A stretch of DNA of 64,000 nt from Pseudomonadota bacterium (GTDB lineage: Bacteria; Desulfobacterota; Binatia; Binatales; Binataceae). Made by a program: the position numbers and the translations under genes. The notes beneath the pieces were generated by a model. The model was given only the letters and a program-made list of their open reading frames with translations. It was not told the DNA's origin and did no database searches. Below, one piece after another: positions 52,481 to 61,509 of this stretch (position 1 is its first letter; every line of letters starts with the position of its first letter). The stretch lies in the NCBI GenBank assembly GCA_021324885.1, contig JAJPIF010000016.1:1-64000 (forward strand), read 5' to 3'.

Positions 52481-55400
52481 TCAATGGAAATTGTGTGGTG
52501 ACGGCAGCGGCGAGTCGATCTTGATTTCGGCGAAGCGACGGCCTTTGATGCCTATGGTGCCGTCGCGTTTTTGCAGCACTCCTTCGACAAGCAGGATCGG
52601 CGCGCGATGGAGTAGCGGGCGGTTTTTGTGGAACAGTTCCGGCATCACGATGATGTTGGATAGGCCCGTTTCATCTTCCAGTGTCATAAAGAAAAAGCCC
52701 TTGGCCGTGCCCGGACGCTGGCGCACGATGACCAGGCCGGCGACCTGCACCAACCCTCCGTCGCTGGCGCACTCAAGCTCTGCCGCGCTTAGGATTCCTC
52801 GCGCCTTTAGCTGCGGTCGGATGTGCGCCATCACGTGCGGCCCCGTGGTCAGACCCGTCGTCGCGTAATCGGCGCGGGTTTCCTCCAGCGGCGCCATTGG
52901 TGGCAATTGGCTCTGACTTGGCGATGGATCGATCCCGGCAAACAGGCTGCCCGCGTCGCGATCGATCGCCGAGGCCTGCCACAGAGCTTCGCGCCGCGTC
53001 TTGCCGAAGCCGCTGAGCGCGCCGGCAAACGCCAGGGTGTCGAGTTCGCGCCGATTCGGCGTCACGCGCTTGACCAGGTCGGCGATCGAGTCGAACGGGC
53101 GGGCACGCCTTTCATTTTCGATTCGCAAACCGGTCTCTTCGCGCAGGCCGTTGACGTACTTCAGGCCCATCCGCAACGCCAGCGCTCCGTGGTCATGCTC
53201 GATCGTGCATTGCCAGTCCGAGCGCGTCACGTCGATCGGCCGGACTTCCAAACCATGGCGCTGGGCGTCCTTGACCAGGGTTGCCGGATGGTAAAAGCCC
53301 AGCGGGTAGCAGTTGAGCATGGCGGCATAAAACGCCGCCGGATGGTGGCATTTCAAATAGGCCGACGCGTAAGCGATCAACGCGAAGCTGGCGGCGTGCG
53401 ATTCGGGAAAGCCGTACAGCGCGAACGAGCCGATGCTGAGCACGATCTCGTCGGCGACTTTCCCGCTGATGCCGTTTTTGGCCATCCCGTCGCGCAGCCG
53501 CCTCTCGATTTTCTCCATCCGCCCGCGCGATCGCTTAAATCCCATCGCGCGGCGCAGTTCTTCGGCCTCGCCGCCGCTGAATCCCGCCGCCGTCATCGCG
53601 ATGCGCAGCAACTGTTCCTGGAACAGCGGGACGCCCAGCGTGCGCCGCAGGATTGGCTCCAGCGACGGATGGGCATAGGTGACCGGCGCGCGCCCGTTGC
53701 GCCGCTCCAGGTATGGATTGACCATCTGGCCGACGATCGGGCCGGGACGGATGATCGCGACTTCGACGACCAGATCATAAAACCTGTTCGGCTTCATGCG
53801 CGGCAGCGTCGCCATCTGGGCGCGACTCTCGACCTGGAACACGCCGATGGTGTCGGCGTTGCGCAGCATCCGGTACACGGCGGGATCGTCGGGCGGCAGA
53901 TGGGCAAGGTCCACGCTGACGCCTTCATGCCTGGCGACCAGCGCAATGGCTTCTTCGAGCACCGCCAGCATCCCAAGTCCCAGCAGGTCCACCTTGATAA
54001 TGCCGAGGTCGGCGCAATCCTCCTTGTCCCACTGGATCACGACGCGCCCCGGCATCGAAGCCGGTTCCAGCGGCACGATTTCGTCCAGCGGTCCCGCCCC
54101 GATCACCATCCCGCCGCTATGCTGTCCGAGATGGCGCGGCAGGTCCTGGATTTGGCGGACCAGCTCGATTAGCATCCGCACCCGCGGCGCGTCCGCGTCA
54201 ACGCCGCCGCTGCGCAGCATCGCCTCGACCTCGTCCTTGTCGTCGCGAAACTCATAGGCGTGCACCAGTTTGGCCAGCCGGTCCACCTGCTCGGGCGAGA
54301 AGCCCAGGACCTTGCCGACTTCGCGAATCGCGCTGCGGCTGCGATAGGTGATCACGTTGGCGGTCATCGCGGCCCCGCGCTCGCCGTAGCGTTTGTAGAG
54401 ATACTGGATCACCTTTTCGCGCTGGTCGCCACTGGGCAGGTCGAGATCGATATCGGGCCATTCGCCGCGCTCCTCGGACAGAAAGCGCTCGAACAGCAGA
54501 TCCATCCCGACGGCGTCAACCGCCGTGATCCCCAGTGCGTAGCAGACGGCGCTGTTGGCCGCCGATCCGCGTCCCTGCACCAGGATCCGATTCGTACGGC
54601 AAAACTGCACGATGTCCCAGACGATCAGGAAATAGCCCGCGAGATTGAGTTTCGCGATTATCGCAAGTTCATGTTCGAGCTGGCGGCGGACGCGGGCGCT
54701 GAGTCCGTTTCCCCAGCGTTCACGGGCGCCGGCGTAGGTGAGGATACGCAAATAGCTGTCCGGCGTTTGTCCCGCTGGCAGCGGATAGTCGGGAAAACGG
54801 TAGCCGAGATCGGCCATCGTAAAGGCGCATCGCTCGGCCAGCTCGACGGTGGCTGCGAGCGCATCGGGCAGATCGGCAAACAAGGCCGCCATTTCCGCGG
54901 GTGGCTTGAGGTGGCGTTCGTGGTTGACCCACAACGCGCGTCCGGCGGCGTCCAGCGTGGTTTTCATCCGGATGCAGCTCAGGACATCGAGCAGGGCGCG
55001 CTCCGCGCCGCTGTGGCAGACGTCGTTGCTGGCCACGATCCGAGTTCGCTTCGAAGCGGCCAGCGCGGCGAGTTTGCGGTTAAGCCGCTCCTCGCCAGCA
55101 TCCAGATGGCGCTGAAGATCGATATACAGATTGTTGGCGCCGAAAATCGCGTACAGCCGATCGCACAGCGGACGCGGATCGCGTCCGGCGGTCAGCATCC
55201 GGGACAGCGGGCTGTAAACGCCGCCGGCCAGGCAGATCAGCCCGGCACCGAAACGTTCCAGGTCGTCGAGCGTGACGCGGCTTTGGCCTTTGGCGGGGTA
55301 CGGCGATAGCGACTTTTTGCCATCAGCGGGCGGATTGACAACTCTGAGTTTGGATGCAGTGATTAGACGGCAGAGATTTTTGTAGGCGGCGCGATCCGCA

Positions 55401-55645
55401 ACGAGGACGTAAAGCCGGCTGTCGTCCTCCAGCGTGAGCTCCGCTCCCACAATTGCCCTGAGCCCGGCTTGGACGGCGGCATGGTAAAAGCGGGGTGCGC
55501 CGTAAACGCCGTCGCGATCGCCCAGCGCAATCGCCGGATATCCCAATTCGGCCGCGCGTTCGACCAAATCCTCAGGCTGCGCGGCGCCTTCCAGGAAACT
55601 GAAGGCGCTGCGCGCGCGCAGTTCGATGTAAGGACACGACGCCAT
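52481..55645 (-). CDS. dnaE2: Error-prone DNA polymerase III alpha subunit DnaE2
   Basis: This is a translesion C-family polymerase of 1054 residues, the usual DnaE2 size. The PHP domain opens YIELRARSAFSFLEGA and contains LGDRDGVYGAPRF. The palm carries the catalytic aspartates in WPDIDLDLPSGDQREKVIQ. ARHLGQHSGGM-type finger motifs (PRHLGQHSGGMVI) and a late OB-fold (VQVAGLVIVRQRPGTAKG, then FFFMTLEDETG) follow. The ATG at 55645 gives the family N-terminus; the frame is open to 55828 but would run into the divergent channel gene. The usual partners imuA and imuB are not adjacent, and no LexA-type box was found upstream. Confidence 0.93.
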   Translation of the reverse strand: MASCPYIELRARSAFSFLEGAAQPEDLVERAAELGYPAIALGDRDGVYGAPRFYHAAVQAGLRAIVGAELTLEDDSRLYVLVADRAAYKNLCRLITASKLRVVNPPADGKKSLSPYPAKGQSRVTLDDLERFGAGLICLAGGVYSPLSRMLTAGRDPRPLCDRLYAIFGANNLYIDLQRHLDAGEERLNRKLAALAASKRTRIVASNDVCHSGAERALLDVLSCIRMKTTLDAAGRALWVNHERHLKPPAEMAALFADLPDALAATVELAERCAFTMADLGYRFPDYPLPAGQTPDSYLRILTYAGARERWGNGLSARVRRQLEHELAIIAKLNLAGYFLIVWDIVQFCRTNRILVQGRGSAANSAVCYALGITAVDAVGMDLLFERFLSEERGEWPDIDLDLPSGDQREKVIQYLYKRYGERGAAMTANVITYRSRSAIREVGKVLGFSPEQVDRLAKLVHAYEFRDDKDEVEAMLRSGGVDADAPRVRMLIELVRQIQDLPRHLGQHSGGMVIGAGPLDEIVPLEPASMPGRVVIQWDKEDCADLGIIKVDLLGLGMLAVLEEAIALVARHEGVSVDLAHLPPDDPAVYRMLRNADTIGVFQVESRAQMATLPRMKPNRFYDLVVEVAIIRPGPIVGQMVNPYLERRNGRAPVTYAHPSLEPILRRTLGVPLFQEQLLRIAMTAAGFSGGEAEELRRAMGFKRSRGRMEKIERRLRDGMAKNGISGKVADEIVLSIGSFALYGFPESHAASFALIAYASAYLKCHHPAAFYAAMLNCYPLGFYHPATLVKDAQRHGLEVRPIDVTRSDWQCTIEHDHGALALRMGLKYVNGLREETGLRIENERRARPFDSIADLVKRVTPNRRELDTLAFAGALSGFGKTRREALWQASAIDRDAGSLFAGIDPSPSQSQLPPMAPLEETRADYATTGLTTGPHVMAHIRPQLKARGILSAAELECASDGGLVQVAGLVIVRQRPGTAKGFFFMTLEDETGLSNIIVMPELFHKNRPLLHRAPILLVEGVLQKRDGTIGIKGRRFAEIKIDSPLPSPHNFH

Positions 55646-55766
55646 CGGCGCGTCCCACTTTATCACAGGCGAAGGCAGGGCTTTTATCGGTACGCTGCGC
55701 AACCGGTCGGCGCGAGGCGTAACGCAACTTCGCCGGCGATCGTCAAATATATCGCGAAAAGCTGTC

Positions 55767-57881
55767 GTGATGCCTGCTGGCGTGCGGTCTTGGGCTGCTC
55801 GCAGCAGACAAGTATTATATTCAGCCAAAGCTCCGGGAGGTTTGCGGTTGCGGGATTTTCATTGGAGTCGGTTACGTCGGTTGGGGTTGCTGCTGGCGGT
55901 TATCACCGTTTTCCCGGCCATGAATTCGTGGGGCGCGCCGGTTATGATTGCGGCTGCGCCGGTGCAGGCCACCCCTGAATCGCCGCTTATTTCCAAGTCG
56001 ACCCAGGCGACGGCCCCGGCGGCGGTGCCAACCCCCGTGCCTCCCAACGAGCAGCAAAACGTAATCTCCTTTCTCGGCGGCGCTATCGGATGGTTTCGGC
56101 AATTTGATGTCGAAACCGGTTTGGTCGAGGAACCGCCCGAAGCGCTTTACCTTGCCGCCGATCAGGCAATGGCGAGGGAAGTCCTCAAGCTTGCCTTTGA
56201 GTATGCCGACGCCGAGGCGGTGCTGATTTCGAAAATTGGCCAGTCTCCGCAACCCTCCGCCGCAGCCACCGGGTCGGCTGCAATCATCGCGAGCCGCCTG
56301 GCCCAGGCGCAAAGTAACCTGAGCAGCGCCCAGGCGCAGGTCAAGGACTTGACCGCGCGTTTGCGCCATGCCGGCCGGCGCCAGCGCGACAACCTCGCGC
56401 GTGAATTACTGGCCGCCCAGGCGCAGTTGGAATTGGTGCAGTCGCGGGTGGATTTTCTAACCACGATGATGGAATTCGAGCGCACCAACACGCCAGCGTC
56501 GCACAATGGCACGCTGCAGGCGCAGATCGATGAGTTGCGCCATTCGCTGCAGCCCGACACGAAAAAAAGTGCGGGCGCACCGAAGGATCCGGTCGAACCG
56601 GCGGGACTGGTCGGACTGGCCGAGCACCTGATCGAGCTCCATAACAAGATCTCCATCCTCGAGCAGCGCCAGGAAGACACTCAGGCGCTGCTGGACCTGG
56701 TGCTGCGCACGCGCGTGCCGCTGCAACACGGGTTGATGGCCATCGATGACAGCGCGCAGCGGTTGACGCACGCGGCGCTGAGCGACGACCGGACCGACAT
56801 CGAGCAGCGCAAGAAGGAATTCCAGGACCTAATCAACCGTCGCAAGCTGATCGGCGCGGCCCTGCTGCCGTTGACCAAGCAGATGATGGTTTTGCGGCGC
56901 TACCAGGACAACCTTGCCCAATGGGAAGCCCAGGTGCAAAGGCATACGACGCAGGTCTTGCGCACATTGCTGATGCACGTGGGCGGCGTCCTGCTCGTCT
57001 TCGCACTCATTGGCGCTTTGTCCCTAATCTGGCGGCGTCTGGCGGTACGCTACGTCGAGGATGTCAACCGCCGCCGCCAGATTCTGAAAATCCGCGATAT
57101 CACCGTCATGATCCTGATCATAATGGTGCTGCTGTTCAACTTCACCACGGAGTTGGGCGCGTTGGCCACGGTGGTGGGCTTTGCCGCCGCCGGTATCGCG
57201 GTCGCCTTGCAGGACGTGATCCTGTCGATCGCCGGCTATTTCCGCCTGGGCGGTCGCTTTGGAATCAAGCACGGCGATCGGGTTGAATTACAGGGGGTGC
57301 GGGGCGAAGTGGTGGAACTCGGACTGACCAAGCTGACACTGCTGGAACTGGACGGCGACGGCATACAATCGGGTCCGACCGGGCGTTTGGTGATGATCCC
57401 GAACTCCAGCGTCTTTCGCGATAAATTCCTTAACCATCCGGGACGCAGCCTCATCGTGTGGCGCGAATTGCGGTTTACGCTGTCGCCCGATTGCGATTTC
57501 CGCCTGGTGGAGAAACAATTACTCGAGGTCGTCGAAGCGGTGTTCGCCCGTTATCGTGACAACGCTCGCAGTCAGCTCCAGGAGATGGAACGCAATCTCA
57601 ATACCCGCCTGGACTCGGGTCGGCCGCAAAGCCGCGTCCGACTGGGGCCCGACGGTTTGCAGATCACCCTGCGCTTTCCGGTTGACGTGCGCTCGGAAGC
57701 TCAAGCAGTGGATGAGATTTCACGGCGGCTGCTCGATTACATCGCGCGCGAACCCCATCTGCGTTTTGTCCCCAGCGGAACGCCCAATATCCAGTCGATA
57801 GCGGTTGCCGCGGATGAAGATGGCAATCATGCGCCAGTGAGCGCCGCGCAATCCGACGTCAGGGCGGACAGCCAATCGTAG
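55767..57881 (+). CDS. MscS-type mechanosensitive channel with long periplasmic coiled-coil region
   Basis: This is a 704-residue membrane protein. A hydrophobic N-terminal segment (LGLLLAVITVFPAMNSW) precedes about 350 residues rich in Ala, Gln, Leu and charge, likely coiled coil in the periplasm (LEQRQEDTQALLDLVL). Two membrane segments follow, then the pore helix and beta domain: ELGALATVVGFAAAGIAVAL, QDVILSIAGYFRLGGRFGIK, VELGLTKLTLLELDGDG and VMIPNSSVF are MscS signatures. It releases solutes on hypo-osmotic shock. Starts are GTG 55767 or the adjoining ATG 55770. A TPR lipoprotein gene follows after 6 bp. Confidence 0.9.
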   Translation: MMPAGVRSWAARSRQVLYSAKAPGGLRLRDFHWSRLRRLGLLLAVITVFPAMNSWGAPVMIAAAPVQATPESPLISKSTQATAPAAVPTPVPPNEQQNVISFLGGAIGWFRQFDVETGLVEEPPEALYLAADQAMAREVLKLAFEYADAEAVLISKIGQSPQPSAAATGSAAIIASRLAQAQSNLSSAQAQVKDLTARLRHAGRRQRDNLARELLAAQAQLELVQSRVDFLTTMMEFERTNTPASHNGTLQAQIDELRHSLQPDTKKSAGAPKDPVEPAGLVGLAEHLIELHNKISILEQRQEDTQALLDLVLRTRVPLQHGLMAIDDSAQRLTHAALSDDRTDIEQRKKEFQDLINRRKLIGAALLPLTKQMMVLRRYQDNLAQWEAQVQRHTTQVLRTLLMHVGGVLLVFALIGALSLIWRRLAVRYVEDVNRRRQILKIRDITVMILIIMVLLFNFTTELGALATVVGFAAAGIAVALQDVILSIAGYFRLGGRFGIKHGDRVELQGVRGEVVELGLTKLTLLELDGDGIQSGPTGRLVMIPNSSVFRDKFLNHPGRSLIVWRELRFTLSPDCDFRLVEKQLLEVVEAVFARYRDNARSQLQEMERNLNTRLDSGRPQSRVRLGPDGLQITLRFPVDVRSEAQAVDEISRRLLDYIAREPHLRFVPSGTPNIQSIAVAADEDGNHAPVSAAQSDVRADSQS

Positions 57882-57887
57882 CGAGGC

Positions 57888-58286
57888 ATGGTGTCGGCAC
57901 AATCCCCAATCCGCTGGTGCAGCCTGCGCTTGTTGGTCGCGCTGGCAGCGGCCACCGCGCTCCTCGGCTGTATCTCGGCGCCAAAGCGCCATCTTGAGCG
58001 CGCCCGCATCCTGTTTGAGCGGCGCGATCTCAAGGCTGCCAGAATCGAGCTGAACAAAGCGATCAAGGCCGACCCGGACCTGCTTCAGGCGCATGTGATG
58101 CTGGCGCGGGTTGACGAGTACCTCGGAGATCAGCAGGATGCCGCTGTGCAATATGAGACGGCGGCCAGGCTGGATCCGGCCGATCCGAGATTACGGAACA
58201 AGGCACGCTTTTATCGCCGCCAACTGAAAGGCGCAGCGGCACCTGCGGACCGCGGCGGTGCGATGTCCGAGCCGGGGCGTCCATAA
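57888..58286 (+). CDS. TPR-repeat lipoprotein
   Basis: This is a small secreted protein of 132 residues. The signal ends in the lipobox LLGC (about residues 25-28 of AAATALLGCISAP), so it should be lipid-anchored. Two tetratricopeptide-like helix pairs follow (LERARILFERRDLKAARIEL and LLQAHVMLARVDEYLGDQQD, then AAVQYETAARLDPADPRL), a protein-binding scaffold. It is 6 bp after the channel gene and surely co-transcribed. The start is ATG 57888. Confidence 0.82.
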   Translation: MVSAQSPIRWCSLRLLVALAAATALLGCISAPKRHLERARILFERRDLKAARIELNKAIKADPDLLQAHVMLARVDEYLGDQQDAAVQYETAARLDPADPRLRNKARFYRRQLKGAAAPADRGGAMSEPGRP

Positions 58287-58377
58287 GTTCGAGGCACGCG
58301 CCGTTTGGTGTGAAAAACGTTGTTGCAACCGTCCGCGCGCCGTCTTTGAGGGTCGATGCGGAAACGGAAATCGAACC

Positions 58378-59103
58378 ATGTCCACGCAAGGGCGACCCGT
58401 CCGCACAGCGGCGAGGTACATCGCAATCGAGGGTCCGATCGGGGTGGGCAAGACTACGCTGGCGCAAACGCTGGCGCGGGAACTGGGCGCCCGCCTGGTG
58501 CTTGAGGATATCAGCGGCAATCCCTTCCTGCCGCGCTTTTACCGTGACCCCGACAGCCACGCGTTCCCGGCTCAGATCTATTTCCTGCTGACTCGTTTCA
58601 AGCAGCAACGCGATTTGGCGCAGCAGGAACTCTTCGCGCAGAAAACCGTTTCCGATTATCTGTTTGCCAAGGACCGTATCTTCGCCGCACTTAACCTGAC
58701 GGCGGAAGAAATGACCCTGTATCAGCAGGTCTACAGGCTGCTTGACGCCTCGATCGCGAAACCGGACCTGGTGCTCTACCTCAACGCCCGCCTGCCGGTC
58801 CTGGTGGAACGTCTGCGGCGGCGCAATTGGGACTTCGAGCGTTACCTCAACGTCGAGTATTTGGAACGGGTGGCCGCCGCCTACCGCGATTTCTTCTTCT
58901 ATTACGAAGACACCCCGTTGCTGGTGGTTGACAGTTCGGACAGCGACTTCCTGGGCAATGCCGACGACCTCCGCGCGCTGATTGCGGAAATCGAGCGCGC
59001 CGGTCCGGGCGTGCAGCATTACGTGCCACGGGTACGCGAAGCCCCAGCCGGGGCCCGGCGATGGTTCGGCCGCAAGCAGCCGGAGCCGTCCACCGATGAA
59101 TGA
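58378..59103 (+). CDS. Deoxynucleoside kinase (deoxyadenosine/deoxyguanosine kinase type)
   Basis: This is a salvage kinase of about 241 residues that phosphorylates deoxynucleosides to dNMPs. The P-loop is GPIGVGKTTLAQ. LVLEDISGNPFL is the substrate-binding acidic region, VSDYLFAKDRIFA holds the DR-type motif of the family, and LRRRNWDFE forms the LID. ATG 58378 (MSTQGRPVRT) gives a normal N-terminus, although the frame is open to 58258, where it would overlap the TPR gene. A tail of about 30 basic and proline-rich residues follows the last helix. Confidence 0.9.
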   Translation: MSTQGRPVRTAARYIAIEGPIGVGKTTLAQTLARELGARLVLEDISGNPFLPRFYRDPDSHAFPAQIYFLLTRFKQQRDLAQQELFAQKTVSDYLFAKDRIFAALNLTAEEMTLYQQVYRLLDASIAKPDLVLYLNARLPVLVERLRRRNWDFERYLNVEYLERVAAAYRDFFFYYEDTPLLVVDSSDSDFLGNADDLRALIAEIERAGPGVQHYVPRVREAPAGARRWFGRKQPEPSTDE

Positions 59104-59121
59104 GGGAATAGCGGCCGGTTT

Positions 59122-59412
59122 CTACGCTTTGCGCGCGAACTCCTCTTCGATCCGGCGCGCGAGCTTGAGGTCCTTTTCCGTCACCCCGCCCTCGCTATGT
59201 GTGCTGCATGTAAAAGTGACGCGCGTGTAATTGATGTGAATGTCGGGATGGTGGTCGTCAGCTTCCGCAATCCGCGCCACCCGGTTGACGAATTCGATTC
59301 CTTCAGGAAACTGATTGAAACGGAACAGCTTGCTGATTGCTTCGTTTTTGAACTCCCATCCGGGGAGCGACTGGAGTTCCTGTTGAATCCGGTCAAGGCT
59401 GAGCTTTGCCAT
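59122..59412 (-). CDS. phhB: Pterin-4a-carbinolamine dehydratase
   Basis: This is a 96-residue PCD/DCoH-family enzyme. The catalytic signature is complete: EADDHHPDIHINYTRVTF, then a His in STHSEGGVTEKD and the final Asp. It dehydrates 4a-hydroxytetrahydrobiopterin to recycle pterin cofactor; a phenylalanine hydroxylase gene is not in the window. It is convergent with the deoxynucleoside kinase (18-bp gap). Confidence 0.93.
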   Translation of the reverse strand: MAKLSLDRIQQELQSLPGWEFKNEAISKLFRFNQFPEGIEFVNRVARIAEADDHHPDIHINYTRVTFTCSTHSEGGVTEKDLKLARRIEEEFARKA

Positions 59413-59518
59413 AATAGCGATCCTCCGTTAGATTGCGACGGGCGGAGAGCGGTGAACTATTCACTCGCGACCCCCTTATGATAAGGCTCTGGAATCACGC
59501 TTTTGACGAGGAGTCCTG

Positions 59519-59968
59519 ATGGGAAAGTATATCAGCGACGAGGACAAGAAGTTCATCGGAACGGAGTCGCAGCCGATAACCCATGAGGTCGAGCGCGGGG
59601 CGATTCGGCTTTTTGCCCAGGCTATCGGCGACCCCAACCCGTTGTTCAACGACGAGAAGGCGGCACGCAAGACCCGCTTCGGCGGCATGATTGCGCCGCC
59701 CACCTTCGTCCGCCTGCTGATGCCGCGGGAAATGCCCAAAATGGACCTGCCCAACATACCCAAACGGCTGCTTGACGGCGGTTCGGAATGGGAGTTTTAC
59801 GAACCGATTCGTCCCGGCGATCGCATCACCGTCGTGGCCCGGCTGGCCGACCTGCGCGAGACCGAGGGTCGGATGGGTACGATGGTGGTACGGGTCACCG
59901 AAGTAAGGTACACGAATCAGTTTGACGAATTATGCACGATCCAGCGCATGACGCTGATCAATTATTAG
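59519..59968 (+). CDS. MaoC N-terminal-like hydratase half (FAS1-like dehydratase domain)
   Basis: This is a 149-residue single hot-dog-fold protein. It begins with the MaoC N-terminal/FAS1-like dehydratase pattern IGTESQPITHEVERGAIRLF, AQAIGDPNPLFNDEKAARKT and GGMIAPPTFV, then SEWEFYEPIRPGDRITV. Such halves are normally non-catalytic and pair with a catalytic MaoC half to hydrate enoyl-CoA or enoyl-thioesters, as in mycobacterial HadA/HadC with HadB. A catalytic-type half follows 9 bp downstream, which fits a heterodimer. Confidence 0.88.
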   Translation: MGKYISDEDKKFIGTESQPITHEVERGAIRLFAQAIGDPNPLFNDEKAARKTRFGGMIAPPTFVRLLMPREMPKMDLPNIPKRLLDGGSEWEFYEPIRPGDRITVVARLADLRETEGRMGTMVVRVTEVRYTNQFDELCTIQRMTLINY

Positions 59969-59977
59969 GAGTCCGGG

Positions 59978-60415
59978 ATGGCCAAGCAGATCTACTTCGA
60001 GGATGTCGAAGTCGGCTACGAGCTGACGCCGCTGGAAAAAAACCCCACCACCCAGCAATTGGTTAAGTATGCGGGCGCATCGGGCGACTACTACCAGATC
60101 CATTACGACAAGGATTTTGCGCTCGCCAACAAGCTGCCGGGTGTGATTCTGCACGGAGCGCTGAAAAATGCCTTCCTGGGCCAGTTGATGACGGACTTTG
60201 CCGGCACCGAAGGATGGCTGCGCAAGCTGAGCGTGCAGTACCGCGGGATGGATCTGCCGGGCAGCAAAGTGACCTGCAAGGGTGTGGTCAAGGCCAAACG
60301 CGTTGAGGGCAACGATCATATCGTCGAATGCGACATCTGGCTGGAAAACGCCAAAGGCGAGAAGACCACGCCCGGCAGTGCGGTCGTGATCCTTCCTTCC
60401 AGAGCTCCCAGGTAA
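59978..60415 (+). CDS. MaoC-family (R)-specific enoyl hydratase half, catalytic
   Basis: This is a 145-residue hot-dog protein. QLVKYAGASGDYYQIHYDKD contains the Asp-His pair (GD....H) expected for the hydratase active site, comparable to the D/H of HadB and MaoC. LPGVILHGALKNAFLG and VQYRGMDLPGSKVTCKG are family blocks. With the upstream half it probably hydrates an enoyl-CoA (fatty or steroid side-chain type). The diiron gene starts 4 bp after its stop. Confidence 0.88.
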   Translation: MAKQIYFEDVEVGYELTPLEKNPTTQQLVKYAGASGDYYQIHYDKDFALANKLPGVILHGALKNAFLGQLMTDFAGTEGWLRKLSVQYRGMDLPGSKVTCKGVVKAKRVEGNDHIVECDIWLENAKGEKTTPGSAVVILPSRAPR

Positions 60416-60419
60416 AAGG

Positions 60420-61178
60420 ATGGCGGCGGGCGCGCAGTTTGGGCCTCGCCAGATCGAGGCTGCGGACCTGCTCGGCGGGCGAGTCGAACCGCATTACATC
60501 AGGGTGCTGCGCCGTTTGCTGGGCGCCCACGCTCTCGCCGAAAAACTTACCGCTGAGGGCTACCGCAGGGCTGCCGCGACCGTTGCCGATCCCGAAATCA
60601 GGCGTATTGCGGAAAAAAACCTGGCCGAGGAAAAGCGTCATGCCGCCTTGATTTACGGACTGCTGGCGGAACTCGGAGTCAGCGAAGAAGCGGCCGACCG
60701 TGGGTCAATCGTGCTGCGCCGCGCGCCGTCATTCGAGGCGGCGCGATGCTTTGCCGAGCAGGCGGAAGGGGAATTGGGTCTGCTGATGGGCAATATCAGC
60801 CTCGACATGACCGGTCTCATCATGATCGGGGTCAATTACCGCGATTCCAGCTATGCACCGCACGCTTTCGCTGCTGAGGCGATTTTGGAAGATGAAGCCG
60901 GCCATGACGAGTTCGGCAGTGGCGCCCTGCGCGCGGCGGTTGAGCGGATGGGCGCGGAAGCGGTCGGCGCGGCCTTGCGCGAATGGCTTCCGCGCGCGGT
61001 CAATTTTTTCGGCCCGCCCGGCAGCGGCTTCACTTTCGATTGCCTGCGCTACGGACTGAAGCAAAAAGACAACGACGAATTGGCGGGGCTGTTTTTATCG
61101 GTGCTGGAACGGCGCCTCAATCAAGTCGGTCTGGAGATGCCCCGTCTGAACAACACGTACCCGCACACAATCGTCTAA
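60420..61178 (+). CDS. PaaA/PaaC-like diiron protein (phenylacetyl-CoA epoxidase-like family)
   Basis: This is a 252-residue all-helical ferritin-like protein. Two carboxylate-histidine helices are visible, EEKRHAALIYGLL and LEDEAGHDEFGSG, each giving the ExxH pair of a diiron site, with further Glu in CFAEQAEGELGLL. It fits the phenylacetic acid catabolic (PaaA/PaaC) family more than true ferritins. It stands alone, without the other paa subunits, directly after the enoyl-hydratase pair; the substrate may be a CoA thioester. Catalytic competence without partner subunits is uncertain. Confidence 0.72.
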   Translation: MAAGAQFGPRQIEAADLLGGRVEPHYIRVLRRLLGAHALAEKLTAEGYRRAAATVADPEIRRIAEKNLAEEKRHAALIYGLLAELGVSEEAADRGSIVLRRAPSFEAARCFAEQAEGELGLLMGNISLDMTGLIMIGVNYRDSSYAPHAFAAEAILEDEAGHDEFGSGALRAAVERMGAEAVGAALREWLPRAVNFFGPPGSGFTFDCLRYGLKQKDNDELAGLFLSVLERRLNQVGLEMPRLNNTYPHTIV

Positions 61179-61509
61179 ATCAGGACAACCACGCCGTTGG
61201 CACGCGTCGATCCGGATTCGAGATGTTTTGGCCCAAAGTTTGCGCAAATCTGTTTCTCGTTTCGGCCCGGCTCAATTTTAAGTAGCTCTTTGGGCCCCGC
61301 CCCGATGCTCGCGGTTGGCGGTGCGAGCGTGTCCGCGCAGGTGGTCGGGTTGTTTCCGCCGCGCTTCGACCTGAAAAAAGTGCTGGTGAGGCGAGCGATG
61401 ACCCGGTACGGCGGCGTCTATTCGAACCGCCAGAAGAAAGATCCTGGAAACAGACCATGGTCGAGGCCGGCAATTAACCGAGGCGTCGGCTGTGCGGTGA
61501 AATGACGTC
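61179..61509. other. 331-bp region upstream of the PRPP synthetase gene
   Basis: A 102-codon plus-strand frame crosses it (61197-61505) but has no recognisable family or ribosome-binding site, so no gene is called. GGCCCAAAG (61230-61238) and CTTTGGGCC (61288-61296) are 9-bp perfect inverted arms 49 nt apart. Confidence 0.45.

Noticed and set aside
52823-54172. A 449-codon plus-strand frame within dnaE2
   Set aside because: Antisense to the conserved polymerase core; no motif or ribosome-binding site.
61197-61505. A 102-codon plus-strand frame before prs
   Set aside because: No family, no ribosome-binding site, and composition changes along its length; treated as non-coding.
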